A stretch of DNA of 8,242 nt from Verrucomicrobia bacterium UBA3750 (lineage in GTDB: Bacteria; Verrucomicrobiota; Kiritimatiellia; RFP12; UBA1067): positions 1-8,242 of the forward strand of contig DFGM01000135.1 in assembly GCA_002371755.1 (NCBI GenBank), in the 5' to 3' direction. Of the stretch, positions 1 through 6,696 are shown in pieces; the stretch's first letter is position 1, and the number at the start of each line of letters is the position of its first letter. The notes beneath the pieces were generated by a model. It saw nothing but the letters and a program-made list of their open reading frames with translations. It was not told where the DNA came from and did not search any database. The position numbers were made by a program, and so were the translations under genes.

Positions 1-1182
1 GTCAACATCGGCATCGGCGGCAGCGATTTGGGCCCCGTGATGGCCAATATCGCCCTCACACCTTACTCGAAGAGGGATATGAAGTTCTTCTTCGTCTCGA
101 ACGTCGATTCCACCCACCTCGCCGAAACCCTGCGCGAAACGAAAGCCGAAGAGACGCTCTTCATTGTCGCGTCCAAGACTTTCACCACGCAGGAGACGAT
201 GAGCAACGCCGAAGCAGCGCGTGAATGGCTCGTGAAGGAACTTGGCTCTCCCAAGGCCGTCGCAAGCCATTTCGTCGCCGTCTCCACCGCTGCGAAGGAA
301 GTGGCGGCGTTCGGCATCGACACGAAGAACATGTTCGGCTTCTGGGATTGGGTCGGCGGCCGCTATTCCCTCCCTTCCGCCATCGGTCTTTCGCTCATGA
401 TTTCAATCGGGCGCAAGAACTATGCGCGCCTCCTCAAGGGATACTGGAAGATGGACAAGCACTTCCGCACGGCGAAGTTCGAGAAGAACATGCCCGTGGT
501 GATGGCGCTTCTCGGCATCCTCTACTCCAACGGATATGGCGCGGAAAGCTACTGCATCCTCCCCTACGACCAGTATCTGAGCCGCTTCCCCGCCTATTGC
601 CAGCAGATGGACATGGAGTCGAACGGCAAAGGCGTGGACAAGCAGGGCAACAAGGTGACGTATACGACCGGTCCCATCGAGTGGGGCGAGCCCGGCACGA
701 ACGGCCAGCACTCCTTCTACCAGCTCATCCACCAGGGCACGCACCTCATCCCGTGCGACTTCATCGGCTGCTCGCGCACCCACAACCCGATCGGCGACCT
801 GCACGACAAGCTGATGGCCAACCTCTTCGCCCAGACCGAAGCGCTCGCGTTCGGCAAGACCGCCCAGGAATGCCGCAAAGAAGGCGTCCCCGAAGAACTC
901 GTTCCTTTCAAGACGTTCGAAGGCAACAGACCCACGAATACGCTTCTCACCGACGAACTCACGCCCGAGACGCTCGGCGCGCTCGTCGCGCTCTACGAGC
1001 ACAAGGTGTTCGTGCAAGGCGTCATCTGGAATATCTACAGCTTCGACCAGTGGGGCGTGCAGCTCGGCAAGGTGCTCGCAAAGGGCGTGCTGAGCGACCT
1101 CGTAGCAAAGAAGCCGAAGATGAAGCACGACGCTTCCACCAACCAGCTTATCGCGCGCTACCGCAAGGCAGTGGGAAGGTGA
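1..1182 (+). CDS. pgi: Glucose-6-phosphate isomerase, 5'-truncated by window edge
   Basis: This enzyme interconverts glucose 6-phosphate and fructose 6-phosphate in the cytoplasm (glycolysis/gluconeogenesis). The reading frame is open from base 1. It begins inside the conserved NIGIGGSDLGP motif, so about 150 N-terminal residues lie outside the window and 393 residues are visible. Family signatures follow in order: FFVSNVDSTH, VASKTFTTQETMSNAE, FGFWDWVGGRYSLPSAIGLS, ILPYDQYLSRF, GEPGTNGQHSFYQLIHQGT, FEGNRPTN, and FDQWGVQLGK near the C-terminus. The known catalytic residues are all present with correct spacing: Glu of MESNGK (codon 616-618), His of NGQHSF (709-711, 31 residues later) and Lys of GVQLGK (1069-1071). 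The protein resembles the long, E. coli-type PGI. The ATG at 28 is internal and not the start. The stop codon overlaps the aroE start by 4 bases, so the two genes are probably translationally coupled. Identification is near certain. Confidence 0.97.
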   Translation, partial: VNIGIGGSDLGPVMANIALTPYSKRDMKFFFVSNVDSTHLAETLRETKAEETLFIVASKTFTTQETMSNAEAAREWLVKELGSPKAVASHFVAVSTAAKEVAAFGIDTKNMFGFWDWVGGRYSLPSAIGLSLMISIGRKNYARLLKGYWKMDKHFRTAKFEKNMPVVMALLGILYSNGYGAESYCILPYDQYLSRFPAYCQQMDMESNGKGVDKQGNKVTYTTGPIEWGEPGTNGQHSFYQLIHQGTHLIPCDFIGCSRTHNPIGDLHDKLMANLFAQTEALAFGKTAQECRKEGVPEELVPFKTFEGNRPTNTLLTDELTPETLGALVALYEHKVFVQGVIWNIYSFDQWGVQLGKVLAKGVLSDLVAKKPKMKHDASTNQLIARYRKAVGR

Positions 1183-2003
1183 AAGCGGCCGTCATAGGCC
1201 ACCCGGTGGCCCATTCGCTCTCGCCCGTCATGCACAGCGCCAACTTGAAGGCGCTGAGCCTTTCGGGCGAGTACGGCAAGGTGGACGTCGAAGAAAAAGA
1301 CCTCGGCGCGTTTATCGCGAAATGCCGCAGCGAGGGCTACACCGGGCTCAACATCACGGTGCCCCACAAGGTGGCCGTGATGCGCTATCTGACGCGCCTC
1401 GACGAATCCGTGCGCCGCTACGGCTCGTGCAACACGGTGAAGTTCTGCGAGGACGGGGCGATAGAGGGCTACAACACCGATGTCGCAGGATTCCTCCAGT
1501 GCCTCGCCTCGCACGGCGTCTCCATCGCCGGCAGGAAGTGCCGCATTATCGGCTGCGGCGGAGCGGGGGGAGCCATCGCAAAAGCGTGCGTCTATGAAGG
1601 CGCGGACGAAGTAGGCGTGAGCGCAAGACGTGACGAGTCGATGGAGTCTCTCAGACACGAGCTGGAGGCGTTGTGCGCCAAGACGAAGTTGCTCAAGGTG
1701 CCACCTGGGGATTGCCGGGCGATGAGGGCGGCCGACATAATAGTGAACGCTACGCCCGTGGGCCTAAAACCGGGCGACGGGAGCGTTCTGCAGGCAGAAT
1801 GCTTCCGCCCGGGGCAGTTCGTTTTGGACATCATCCCCACGCGCACCCTGCCGCCAACAGCGGCTCTTGCGCGCGCGTGCGGCGCGGATGCCGCAGGGGG
1901 GCTCGAGTTTCTCGTCGAGCAAGGCGCAAGAGCCTTTGAAATCTGGACGGGGCTCCGCGCCGACCGCGCAGCCATGGCCACCGCCCTGGAAGCTGAGGTG
2001 TAA
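1179..2003 (+). CDS. aroE: Shikimate dehydrogenase
   Basis: This enzyme reduces 3-dehydroshikimate to shikimate with NADPH in the chorismate pathway. The protein is 274 residues long, normal for AroE. The N-terminal substrate domain shows SLSP (13-16), NITVPHK with catalytic Lys64, and YNTD with catalytic Asp101. The nucleotide-binding glycine motif GCGGAGGA spans 125-132, followed by SARR (148-151), where Arg probably contacts the NADP phosphate. NATPVGL is at 190-196 and EQGARAFEIWTG at 247-258. One family motif is altered: after Asp217 the usual VYNP-type segment with its conserved Tyr reads IIPTRT. The start is taken as GTG 1179, which gives the canonical VIGHPVAHSLSP N-terminus; the next in-frame ATG (Met18) lies beyond the SLSP motif. 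A weak purine-rich ribosome site lies inside the end of pgi. The GTGA overlap with the pgi stop suggests coupled translation. Confidence 0.94.
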   Translation: MKAAVIGHPVAHSLSPVMHSANLKALSLSGEYGKVDVEEKDLGAFIAKCRSEGYTGLNITVPHKVAVMRYLTRLDESVRRYGSCNTVKFCEDGAIEGYNTDVAGFLQCLASHGVSIAGRKCRIIGCGGAGGAIAKACVYEGADEVGVSARRDESMESLRHELEALCAKTKLLKVPPGDCRAMRAADIIVNATPVGLKPGDGSVLQAECFRPGQFVLDIIPTRTLPPTAALARACGADAAGGLEFLVEQGARAFEIWTGLRADRAAMATALEAEV

Positions 2004-2039
2004 ACGGTTCGTCAAGCGCACATTCCGCAGGGGCGCGGG

Positions 2040-2069
2040 TTGCGGACGGGCGGGGCGTTTTGGTATAAT
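2040..2069 (+). promoter_or_regulatory. Promoter of uxaB-uxaC, extended -10 type
   Basis: A perfect TATAAT (2064-2069) preceded by TGG forms an extended -10 (TGnTATAAT) in otherwise GC-rich DNA. A partial -35 candidate, TTGCGG (2040-2045), lies 18 bases upstream. Transcription would start near 2075-2077, giving an uxaB leader of about 90 bases. The position just after aroE and before the hexuronate genes fits an independent operon promoter. The call rests on the motif only. Confidence 0.6.
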
Positions 2070-2076
2070 ATGCGGT

Positions 2077-2098
2077 GCATGGCCGATGCCGGCCGTGC
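2077..2098 (+). promoter_or_regulatory. Inverted repeat at the start of the uxaB leader
   Basis: GCATGGCCG (2077-2085) and CGGCCGTGC (2090-2098) form a 9-bp stem with one G·T wobble and a 4-base ATGC loop. It begins almost at the predicted transcription start. It could be an operator for a hexuronate-responsive repressor or a 5' mRNA hairpin. No regulator gene is in the window, so the function is inferred only from position. Confidence 0.35.
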
Positions 2099-2166
2099 GG
2101 AAACTTACAACAACAGCCGGGCCTGAAGAAACAGACGCGGTAAACAAAAGAAAGCAGAAAAAAGAG

Positions 2167-3312
2167 ATGAGCGAAATCAAGGTGCTGCAGTTCGGGGAGG
2201 GCAACTTCCTGAGATGTTTCATAGATTGGATGGTCCAGAAGATGAACGACAAGGCCGGGTTCGACGGCGCCGTGCAGATAATCCAGCCTATCGGCGACGA
2301 GCTGTGCGTGCCTTCGAAGATTCTGAACGACCGCGGCGGCAAGTACCACACATGCCTTAGGGGCGTCATCGGCGGCAAGACCGTGGAGGAAATCGAAGAG
2401 ATTACCTGCGTCAAGGGCGTGGACATGTGGCAGAATCTCGATAAGTACACCACCCTTCCCTCGCTCAGGTTCGTATTCTCCAACACCACCGAGGCGGGCA
2501 TCCAGTATGTGAAGGATCAGGTGACGTTCCCCTCGAAGGTGGCGAAGTTCCTCGAAACGCGCCGCGCAGCCGGTCTCAAGGGCCTCGTGTTCATCCCGTG
2601 CGAACTCATCGAGCATAATGGCGACAACCTCAAGAAGTGCATCCTCCAGTATGCGGCCGATTGGGGCAATGCGGCGCTTGCGGAGTATGTCGAAAAAGAA
2701 TGCGTGTTCTGTTCCACGCTGGTGGACCGCATCGTCGCCGGCCGCCCAGACCCCGAATCGGCGGAACGCTACGCCCGCGAACTCGGCGAAAAGGATGACG
2801 TGCTTGTTTGCGGCGAACCCTTCCACTTCTTCGTCGTCGAGACTCCCGCGGGATTCGACCTCGAGGCGGAACTTCCCCTCAAGAAGGCGGGCGTCAACGT
2901 GGTCTACACGCCCGACATGCAGCCCTACCGCACGCGCAAAGTCCGCTTCCTCAACGCAACGCACACCACTCTCGTCTATGCCGGTCTCGAGAAAGGCTTC
3001 ACGGAAGTCGCGCAGTGCATAGAAGATCCCGAGTTCAACAAGTTCGTGCGCAAGGTAATCTTCGAGGAAATCTTCCCCACGGTGGAACTCCCGGATGCGG
3101 AAAAGAAGGAATACGCCGAAAACGTGCTCGAACGCTTCGCCAACCCCTTCGCCCACCACCAGCTCTCGTCCATCGCCCTAAACACGATAGCGAAATGGAA
3201 AACGCGCTGCCTGCCTGTCGTATGCGACTACTACAAGCTCTACGGCAAGCTGCCCGAGGCGATGATCCAGGGCTACGAAGCCATCGCGCGCCACTACGAC
3301 TCTGCGCACTGA
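2167..3312 (+). CDS. uxaB: Tagaturonate reductase (altronate oxidoreductase), C-terminally short
   Basis: This is a member of the long-chain mannitol dehydrogenase family. It reduces D-tagaturonate to D-altronate with NADH, the second step of galacturonate catabolism. The N-terminus shows the dinucleotide-binding QFGEGNFLR (8-16). FVFSNTTEAGIQY, FIPCELIEHNGDNL, FCSTLVDRIV and RFANPFAHHQLSSIALN all match E. coli UxaB closely. The family catalytic trio is present with exact spacing: Lys258, Asn263 and His266 in the KVRFLNATH segment. UxaB is favoured over mannitol or fructuronate reductases because of QFGEGNFLRCF and SNTTEAGI. The protein has 381 residues against about 483 for E. coli UxaB; it stops where roughly 90 C-terminal residues would follow. 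No frame near the stop restores the tail. ATG 2167 is chosen because it places the cofactor motif at the N-terminus. Its ribosome site is weak (A-rich, AAAGAG). An in-frame ATG at 2086 would lie in the leader hairpin. uxaC follows after 47 bases. Confidence 0.88.
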   Translation: MSEIKVLQFGEGNFLRCFIDWMVQKMNDKAGFDGAVQIIQPIGDELCVPSKILNDRGGKYHTCLRGVIGGKTVEEIEEITCVKGVDMWQNLDKYTTLPSLRFVFSNTTEAGIQYVKDQVTFPSKVAKFLETRRAAGLKGLVFIPCELIEHNGDNLKKCILQYAADWGNAALAEYVEKECVFCSTLVDRIVAGRPDPESAERYARELGEKDDVLVCGEPFHFFVVETPAGFDLEAELPLKKAGVNVVYTPDMQPYRTRKVRFLNATHTTLVYAGLEKGFTEVAQCIEDPEFNKFVRKVIFEEIFPTVELPDAEKKEYAENVLERFANPFAHHQLSSIALNTIAKWKTRCLPVVCDYYKLYGKLPEAMIQGYEAIARHYDSAH

Positions 3313-3359
3313 CGAACGGCCGCCGAAACCCGAAACCTTATTTGCAATCAGGACTTCCT

Positions 3360-4799
3360 ATGGCAGACAAGAAACCCAGGCCTTTCATCAACGACGACTT
3401 TCTTCTGAACACGAAGACGGCGCGCGAGCTCTACCACGGCTATGCCGAGAAGATGCCAATCATCGACTATCACTGCCACCTTCCGCCGGTGGAGATCGCA
3501 GAGGACAAGCGTTGGGACGACATAGCCGACGTATGGCTCGGGGGCGACCACTACAAGTGGCGGCAGATGCGTTCCAACGGTTTCGAGGAGCGGCTGTGCT
3601 CGGGACGCGGCAAGGACGGCTGCGCATCGGGCTGGGAGAAGTTCGAAGCGTTCGCAAAGACGATGGAGCGCCTCGTGAAGAACCCGCTTTTCGACTGGTC
3701 GCATCTTGAGCTCGCCCGCTACTTCAATGTCACCGAACGCCTGTGCGGCGAATCCGCAAAGAGAATCTACGCGAAGTGCAACAAACAGCTCAAGGCGAAA
3801 TGGTTCTCCGCGCGCGGTCTCATGAAGAAGTCCAACGTCGCCGTGGTCTGCACCACCGACGACCCCGTGGACTCGCTCGAACACCATCTCGCCATCGCCA
3901 AGGCGCCGTTCGGCACGCAGATACGTCCGGCCTGGCGCAGCGACAAGGCGAGCAAGGTCGAGAACATCAAGGCGTGGAACGAGTGGATTGACAAACTTTC
4001 CGCCGCCTCCGGCATCGCCATAAAGACGATGGACGACTTCCGCGAGGCGATGCAGAAGCGGCACGACTTCTTCGCCTCCGCCGGCTGCCTCGTTTCCGAC
4101 TACGGCATCACCGAGATTTTCGCCGCCGACTATACCGAGGCCGAACTCAAGGCAATCTTCAAAAAAGCCCGCGTCCAGAAGAAGGCGCTCACGCCCGAAG
4201 AAGCGTTGAAGTTCAAGAGCGCCTGGCTCTATGAAGGACTCAAGGCGGATGCGAAGGCAAACTGGTCTGCGCAGCTCCATTACAACTGCCTGCGCGACCT
4301 CAACGGCGCGATGTATGACGTAATGGGTCCGGATACCGGCTTCGATTGCATCGGCGACTGGTCGGTCACGGAAAGCCTTGCGAAGCTTTTCGACCGGCTT
4401 GAACGCGAAGACGCGCTCCCGCGCACGATTCTCTACTCCCTCAATCCGAAGGACAACGAGATGCTCGCCACGGTGATGGGCTGCTTCCAGAAAGCGCCCG
4501 ACCGCGGCAAGATACAGCTTGGCGCGGCGTGGTGGTTCCTCGACCAGAAGGATGGCATGAAGAAGCAGATGGAGGCGCTCGCCGCTCTCGGCTCGTTCGG
4601 CAACTTCGTGGGCATGCTCACCGACTCGCGTTCGTTCCTCAGCTACACGAGGCACGAATACTTCCGCCGCCTCCTCTGCCAGAAACTCGGCGAAGAAGTG
4701 GAGAAGGGGGAAATCCCGAACGATGTGAAATGGCTAGGCGGAATCGTGAGCGACATATCGTTCAACAACGCGAACCGCTACTTCGGCTTCAACGCCTGA
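3360..4799 (+). CDS. uxaC: Glucuronate/galacturonate isomerase
   Basis: This isomerase converts D-glucuronate to D-fructuronate and D-galacturonate to D-tagaturonate, the first step of hexuronate breakdown; in the galacturonate branch it produces the UxaB substrate. The protein has 479 residues, close to E. coli UxaC (about 470). It belongs to the amidohydrolase-like TIM-barrel superfamily. Visible motifs are IIDYHCHL with the metal-binding pair His38/His40, CTTDDPVDSLEHH, RPAWRSDK, and the strongly conserved C-terminal block AAWWFLDQKDG (389-399) through MLTDSRSFLSYTRHEYFRR (Asp422, Arg424, Arg431, His432). ATG 3360 has an AGGA ribosome site six bases upstream. It is almost certainly co-transcribed with uxaB and ends just before a strong terminator. 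Uronate isomerase identity is very secure; substrate preference cannot be read from sequence. Confidence 0.95.
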   Translation: MADKKPRPFINDDFLLNTKTARELYHGYAEKMPIIDYHCHLPPVEIAEDKRWDDIADVWLGGDHYKWRQMRSNGFEERLCSGRGKDGCASGWEKFEAFAKTMERLVKNPLFDWSHLELARYFNVTERLCGESAKRIYAKCNKQLKAKWFSARGLMKKSNVAVVCTTDDPVDSLEHHLAIAKAPFGTQIRPAWRSDKASKVENIKAWNEWIDKLSAASGIAIKTMDDFREAMQKRHDFFASAGCLVSDYGITEIFAADYTEAELKAIFKKARVQKKALTPEEALKFKSAWLYEGLKADAKANWSAQLHYNCLRDLNGAMYDVMGPDTGFDCIGDWSVTESLAKLFDRLEREDALPRTILYSLNPKDNEMLATVMGCFQKAPDRGKIQLGAAWWFLDQKDGMKKQMEALAALGSFGNFVGMLTDSRSFLSYTRHEYFRRLLCQKLGEEVEKGEIPNDVKWLGGIVSDISFNNANRYFGFNA

Positions 4800-4818
4800 G
4801 CGCAGACGCGAGAAAAAG

Positions 4819-4860
4819 AAAAGCCCCGGACCGCGCATCGAAGCGCAGTCCGGGGCTTTT
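4819..4860. terminator. Bidirectional intrinsic terminator
   Basis: An 18-bp stem with one mismatch (arms 4819-4836 and 4843-4860, loop ATCGAA) contains the GC-rich core GCCCCGGAC/GTCCGGGGC. It is flanked by T-rich sequence on both strands: TTTTT on the plus strand and TTTTCTTTTTC on the minus strand. It lies 19 bases after the uxaC stop and 18 bases after the stop of the minus-strand HU/Ig-like operon, so it can end both convergent transcripts. Confidence 0.93.
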
Positions 4861-4878
4861 TGGTCAGGTTGCGATGGC

Positions 4879-5577
4879 TTAGACCACCTTCACCTTCTTC
4901 GCGAGCTTCACGAGCTCGGCATCCGGCGTGGAGTGGCCGTGCGTAGCCAGAACGAGCGTGTAGGCGCCCGGTTCGGGAGCGCTGCCAAGCTGTCCGGAGA
5001 CGCAAATGCCGCTTTCATTTACACCCACGGCGCGGGCCGCAGCCGCAGCAGTGCCGTCCGCCTTGAGAAGTTCAATCCCCTCTCCGGCGTTTTGCGCACT
5101 GATGTTGCTACCGGATATGTAGAACTCCTCCGTCCCGGAGATTACGCCTGTGCCGGCACCGGCCTTGTCCGCAACCGTATCGATTCTCGGCGCATCGGCG
5201 GAATCGCCCATCTTCGGGACGATTCCCTCGACAGCCTTGACGAGCTGCGGATGGCTCGTGGCGATTACGGTGAACCCGTTGCCATCGCCGAGGGGCGCAT
5301 CCATGCTTTCGACGGAACCCGTGATGCCGGGAGCGAACGTCACGACCGGGCTGAGGCTCACGGTGTTGAGGTTCTCGCAAACCTCGATCGCCACCTGTTC
5401 GGCGATTGCCCTCACCGCGAGCTTGAACTCGCTCTCGTTCGCACTCGCCGTCAAGTCCTTGCAGCACAGTGCCGCAAGGCGGTCGAGTCCGGTCGTGGCC
5501 GCAGAGACGACCATGCCCGTGTATTTGCCTTCGAGCGTCTCGAAGGCGCCTGATACCTTGATTACCTTGATTGACAT
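4879..5577 (-). CDS. HU-like/Ig-like (DUF4469-like) protein, second gene of pair
   Basis: This 232-residue protein starts at MSIKVIKVSG. The N-terminal part (about 1-120) looks like a diverged HU/IHF-type fold as in Bacteroides proteins of the Bvu_2165 class. It has the GKYTGMVVSA strand, a helical segment rich in Ala/Leu, and a VSLSPVVTFAPGITGSVES strand region equivalent to the DNA-binding arm region. After an Ala/Gly-rich linker (about 120-140) comes an Ig-like beta domain: EEFYISGSNIS, GIELLKADGT and PGAYTLVLATHG resemble the DUF4469 end domain. No signal peptide or membrane segment is seen. It is a diverged paralogue of the gene just upstream and has fewer basic residues, so DNA binding is less certain here. 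A ribosome site AAAGGA lies 9 bases before the ATG. The 31-base gap to the upstream gene implies one operon. Family assignment is from memory of motifs, not from a search. Confidence 0.72.
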   Translation of the reverse strand: MSIKVIKVSGAFETLEGKYTGMVVSAATTGLDRLAALCCKDLTASANESEFKLAVRAIAEQVAIEVCENLNTVSLSPVVTFAPGITGSVESMDAPLGDGNGFTVIATSHPQLVKAVEGIVPKMGDSADAPRIDTVADKAGAGTGVISGTEEFYISGSNISAQNAGEGIELLKADGTAAAAARAVGVNESGICVSGQLGSAPEPGAYTLVLATHGHSTPDAELVKLAKKVKVV

Positions 5578-5608
5578 ATTAGTCCATCCTTTCTGTTTGT
5601 GTTTTGCC

Positions 5609-6328
5609 TTACTCCGCCGCGACGAGCTTCACTGCCTTGCGAGCCATGGAAACGCCGTAGGTTTCGTCGTAGCCTCCGCGGGTCGCGACGAGCAGCACGT
5701 AGTCGCCTTCCTCGGCGAGCGGCAGGGTCGCGAACTTTACCGCGAGCACTGTATCCGTCGATTCGAGGATGGTGGCCTTTGCCACTATCGTTCCTGCCTT
5801 GTCGAGAAGCATCACGCCCTCGTCCGCTGCCGCCGTGTTGATGCGCAGGTTGAGACCTGTGATGAAGACCTCGACGCCTTCGGAGTTGGTGATGACGCCT
5901 TCAGTCTTCGCGATCGTATCGGCGATGCGCCTGATGGAAGCCTTGGCTCCCTCAGTCGTGTTCTTGCCGGTTGCTCCCGCGAAGAGTGCCGCAAGCGCAC
6001 TCTTGGTCTGGATGTTGGTCGCGAGCTTGTGCTTCGCCGCGTTCCACTTCTCGTTGAGCGAATCGAAGACGCCCTTCACGGAAAGCGAGACCTGGAAGAA
6101 GTCCTCCAGATTCACGCGATTGCCCGCGACGAGCTCTTCCTTCACTTTGTCCGCCAGGCGTTCCGTGCAGAAGCGCAGTTTCGACGGATTCATGCCTGCG
6201 CGAGCCGCAGCGCGGTCGCACAGAGTCTGCATATCCACCGAACCATTCGTCGGAATGACGCAGCGGTAGTACGCCTTGGAGCCCGTATCGAGCTTGCAAG
6301 GCACGGTCTTGAACGGTATCTCGTTCAT
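5609..6328 (-). CDS. HU-like/Ig-like (DUF4469-like) DNA-binding protein, first gene of pair
   Basis: This 239-residue protein starts at MNEIPFKTVPC and has a strong AGGAGG ribosome site five bases before the ATG. Residues about 15-115 resemble the HU/IHF-like domain of Bacteroidota-type proteins: AYYRCVIPTNGSVDMQTLCD, a helix with Arg/Lys (NPSKLRFCTERLADKVKEEL), then NRVNLEDFFQVSLSVKGVFDS, the usual beta-arm region. Residues about 135-230 form an Ig-like domain (VEVFITGLNLRIN, GVMLLDKAGTIV, EGDYVLLVATRGGYDET) of DUF4469 character. The family is thought to be cytoplasmic or nucleoid-associated; a structural or chaperone role cannot be excluded. It is first in a two-gene operon with its paralogue. 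Shared landmarks are an HU-like front, the I(S/T)G(S/L)N strand, G(I/V)xLL, and (A/D)Y(T/V)L(V/L)(L/V)ATxG. No partner genes such as a recombinase or phage functions lie nearby. Confidence 0.75.
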   Translation of the reverse strand: MNEIPFKTVPCKLDTGSKAYYRCVIPTNGSVDMQTLCDRAAARAGMNPSKLRFCTERLADKVKEELVAGNRVNLEDFFQVSLSVKGVFDSLNEKWNAAKHKLATNIQTKSALAALFAGATGKNTTEGAKASIRRIADTIAKTEGVITNSEGVEVFITGLNLRINTAAADEGVMLLDKAGTIVAKATILESTDTVLAVKFATLPLAEEGDYVLLVATRGGYDETYGVSMARKAVKLVAAE

Positions 6329-6416
6329 GTATTCCTCCTGTGTTTATGTTTGTTGACTTATGGAAGAAGCCGCACTCACGGTCCCTCCGGGTGTCTAATC
6401 AAAATTTCGGGGGTCC

Positions 6417-6448
6417 ATTATCAGGAAAAACGAAAAAAGTTGAAAAAA
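6417..6448 (-). promoter_or_regulatory. Possible promoter of the HU/Ig-like operon with adjacent T-tracts
   Basis: On the minus strand GATAAT (6422-6417) is a near-consensus -10 box that would give a leader of about 80 bases before the strong ribosome site. The -35 candidate at 17-base spacing (TTTCAA, 6445-6440) is poor. Three A/T tracts of 5-6 bases (6426-6430, 6433-6438, 6443-6448 as A on the plus strand) lie over the spacer and -35 region and may bend DNA. The evidence is motif-level only. Confidence 0.35.
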
Positions 6449-6468
6449 GTTTCCGCCCCTCCCTCCAG

Positions 6469-6485
6469 ACGCCCATTTCGGGCGT
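6469..6485. repeat. Small inverted repeat
   Basis: ACGCCC (6469-6474) and GGGCGT (6480-6485) form a 6-bp GC-rich stem with an ATTTC loop, upstream of the HU/Ig-like promoter candidate. No U-tract follows on either strand, so it is not a convincing terminator. Confidence 0.4.
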
Positions 6486-6530
6486 GTCTAAACCGCCTAT
6501 ATATAATAAGGACGCGCGCGCGAGGGCGCA

Positions 6531-6618
6531 CCCTACCACGCGACAGCACGGGACATCCGCGACACCAGCGACCCGGCGGTAGGGCGGGCAGACCCTTGCC
6601 CGCCGCAGCGCATCACGC
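6531..6618. repeat. 88-bp dispersed repeat, copy 1
   Basis: It begins CCCTACCACG and ends GCATCACGC. It differs from copy 2 (6847-6934) at three positions only. Internal symmetry: CCCTACC near the left end pairs with GGTAGGG (6578-6584), and GGCGGGCA (6583-6590) pairs with TGCCCGCC (6597-6604) across a six-base loop. No open frame with homology and no transposase are present, so it looks like a non-autonomous intergenic element. Confidence 0.85.
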
Positions 6619-6696
6619 AACATTACGCCGGCGCACTCTTGCACACTGAGGGCGTTTGACTTTTTCAAAAGGTAATTTCAAAACCCCCGAATATAT

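Noticed and set aside
28..30. ATG as start of pgi
   Set aside because: The frame is open to base 1 and encodes the conserved NIGIGGSDLGP motif before this ATG, so the true start lies outside the window.
403..1128. Minus-strand open frame of 241 codons
   Set aside because: It lies opposite pgi, has no recognisable motif, and arises from the high-GC codon pattern of the real gene.
2004..2060. Intrinsic terminator after aroE
   Set aside because: The only stem (CCGCA/TGCGG) is short and the following T-run is four bases, so no termination claim can be supported.
2086..2088. Upstream in-frame ATG for uxaB
   Set aside because: It is only about 10 bases from the predicted transcription start, has no ribosome site, and adds 27 residues with no family similarity.
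1831..3159. Minus-strand open frame of 442 codons
   Set aside because: It is antisense to aroE and uxaB with a biased, low-information composition; both sense genes have strong family matches.
3348..4655. Minus-strand open frame of 435 codons
   Set aside because: It is the antisense shadow of uxaC, Glu/Val/Arg-rich and without any family motif.
5150..6649. Plus-strand open frame of 499 codons
   Set aside because: It runs antisense through both HU/Ig-like genes and into repeats. The minus-strand genes have good ribosome sites and shared domain structure; this frame has neither.
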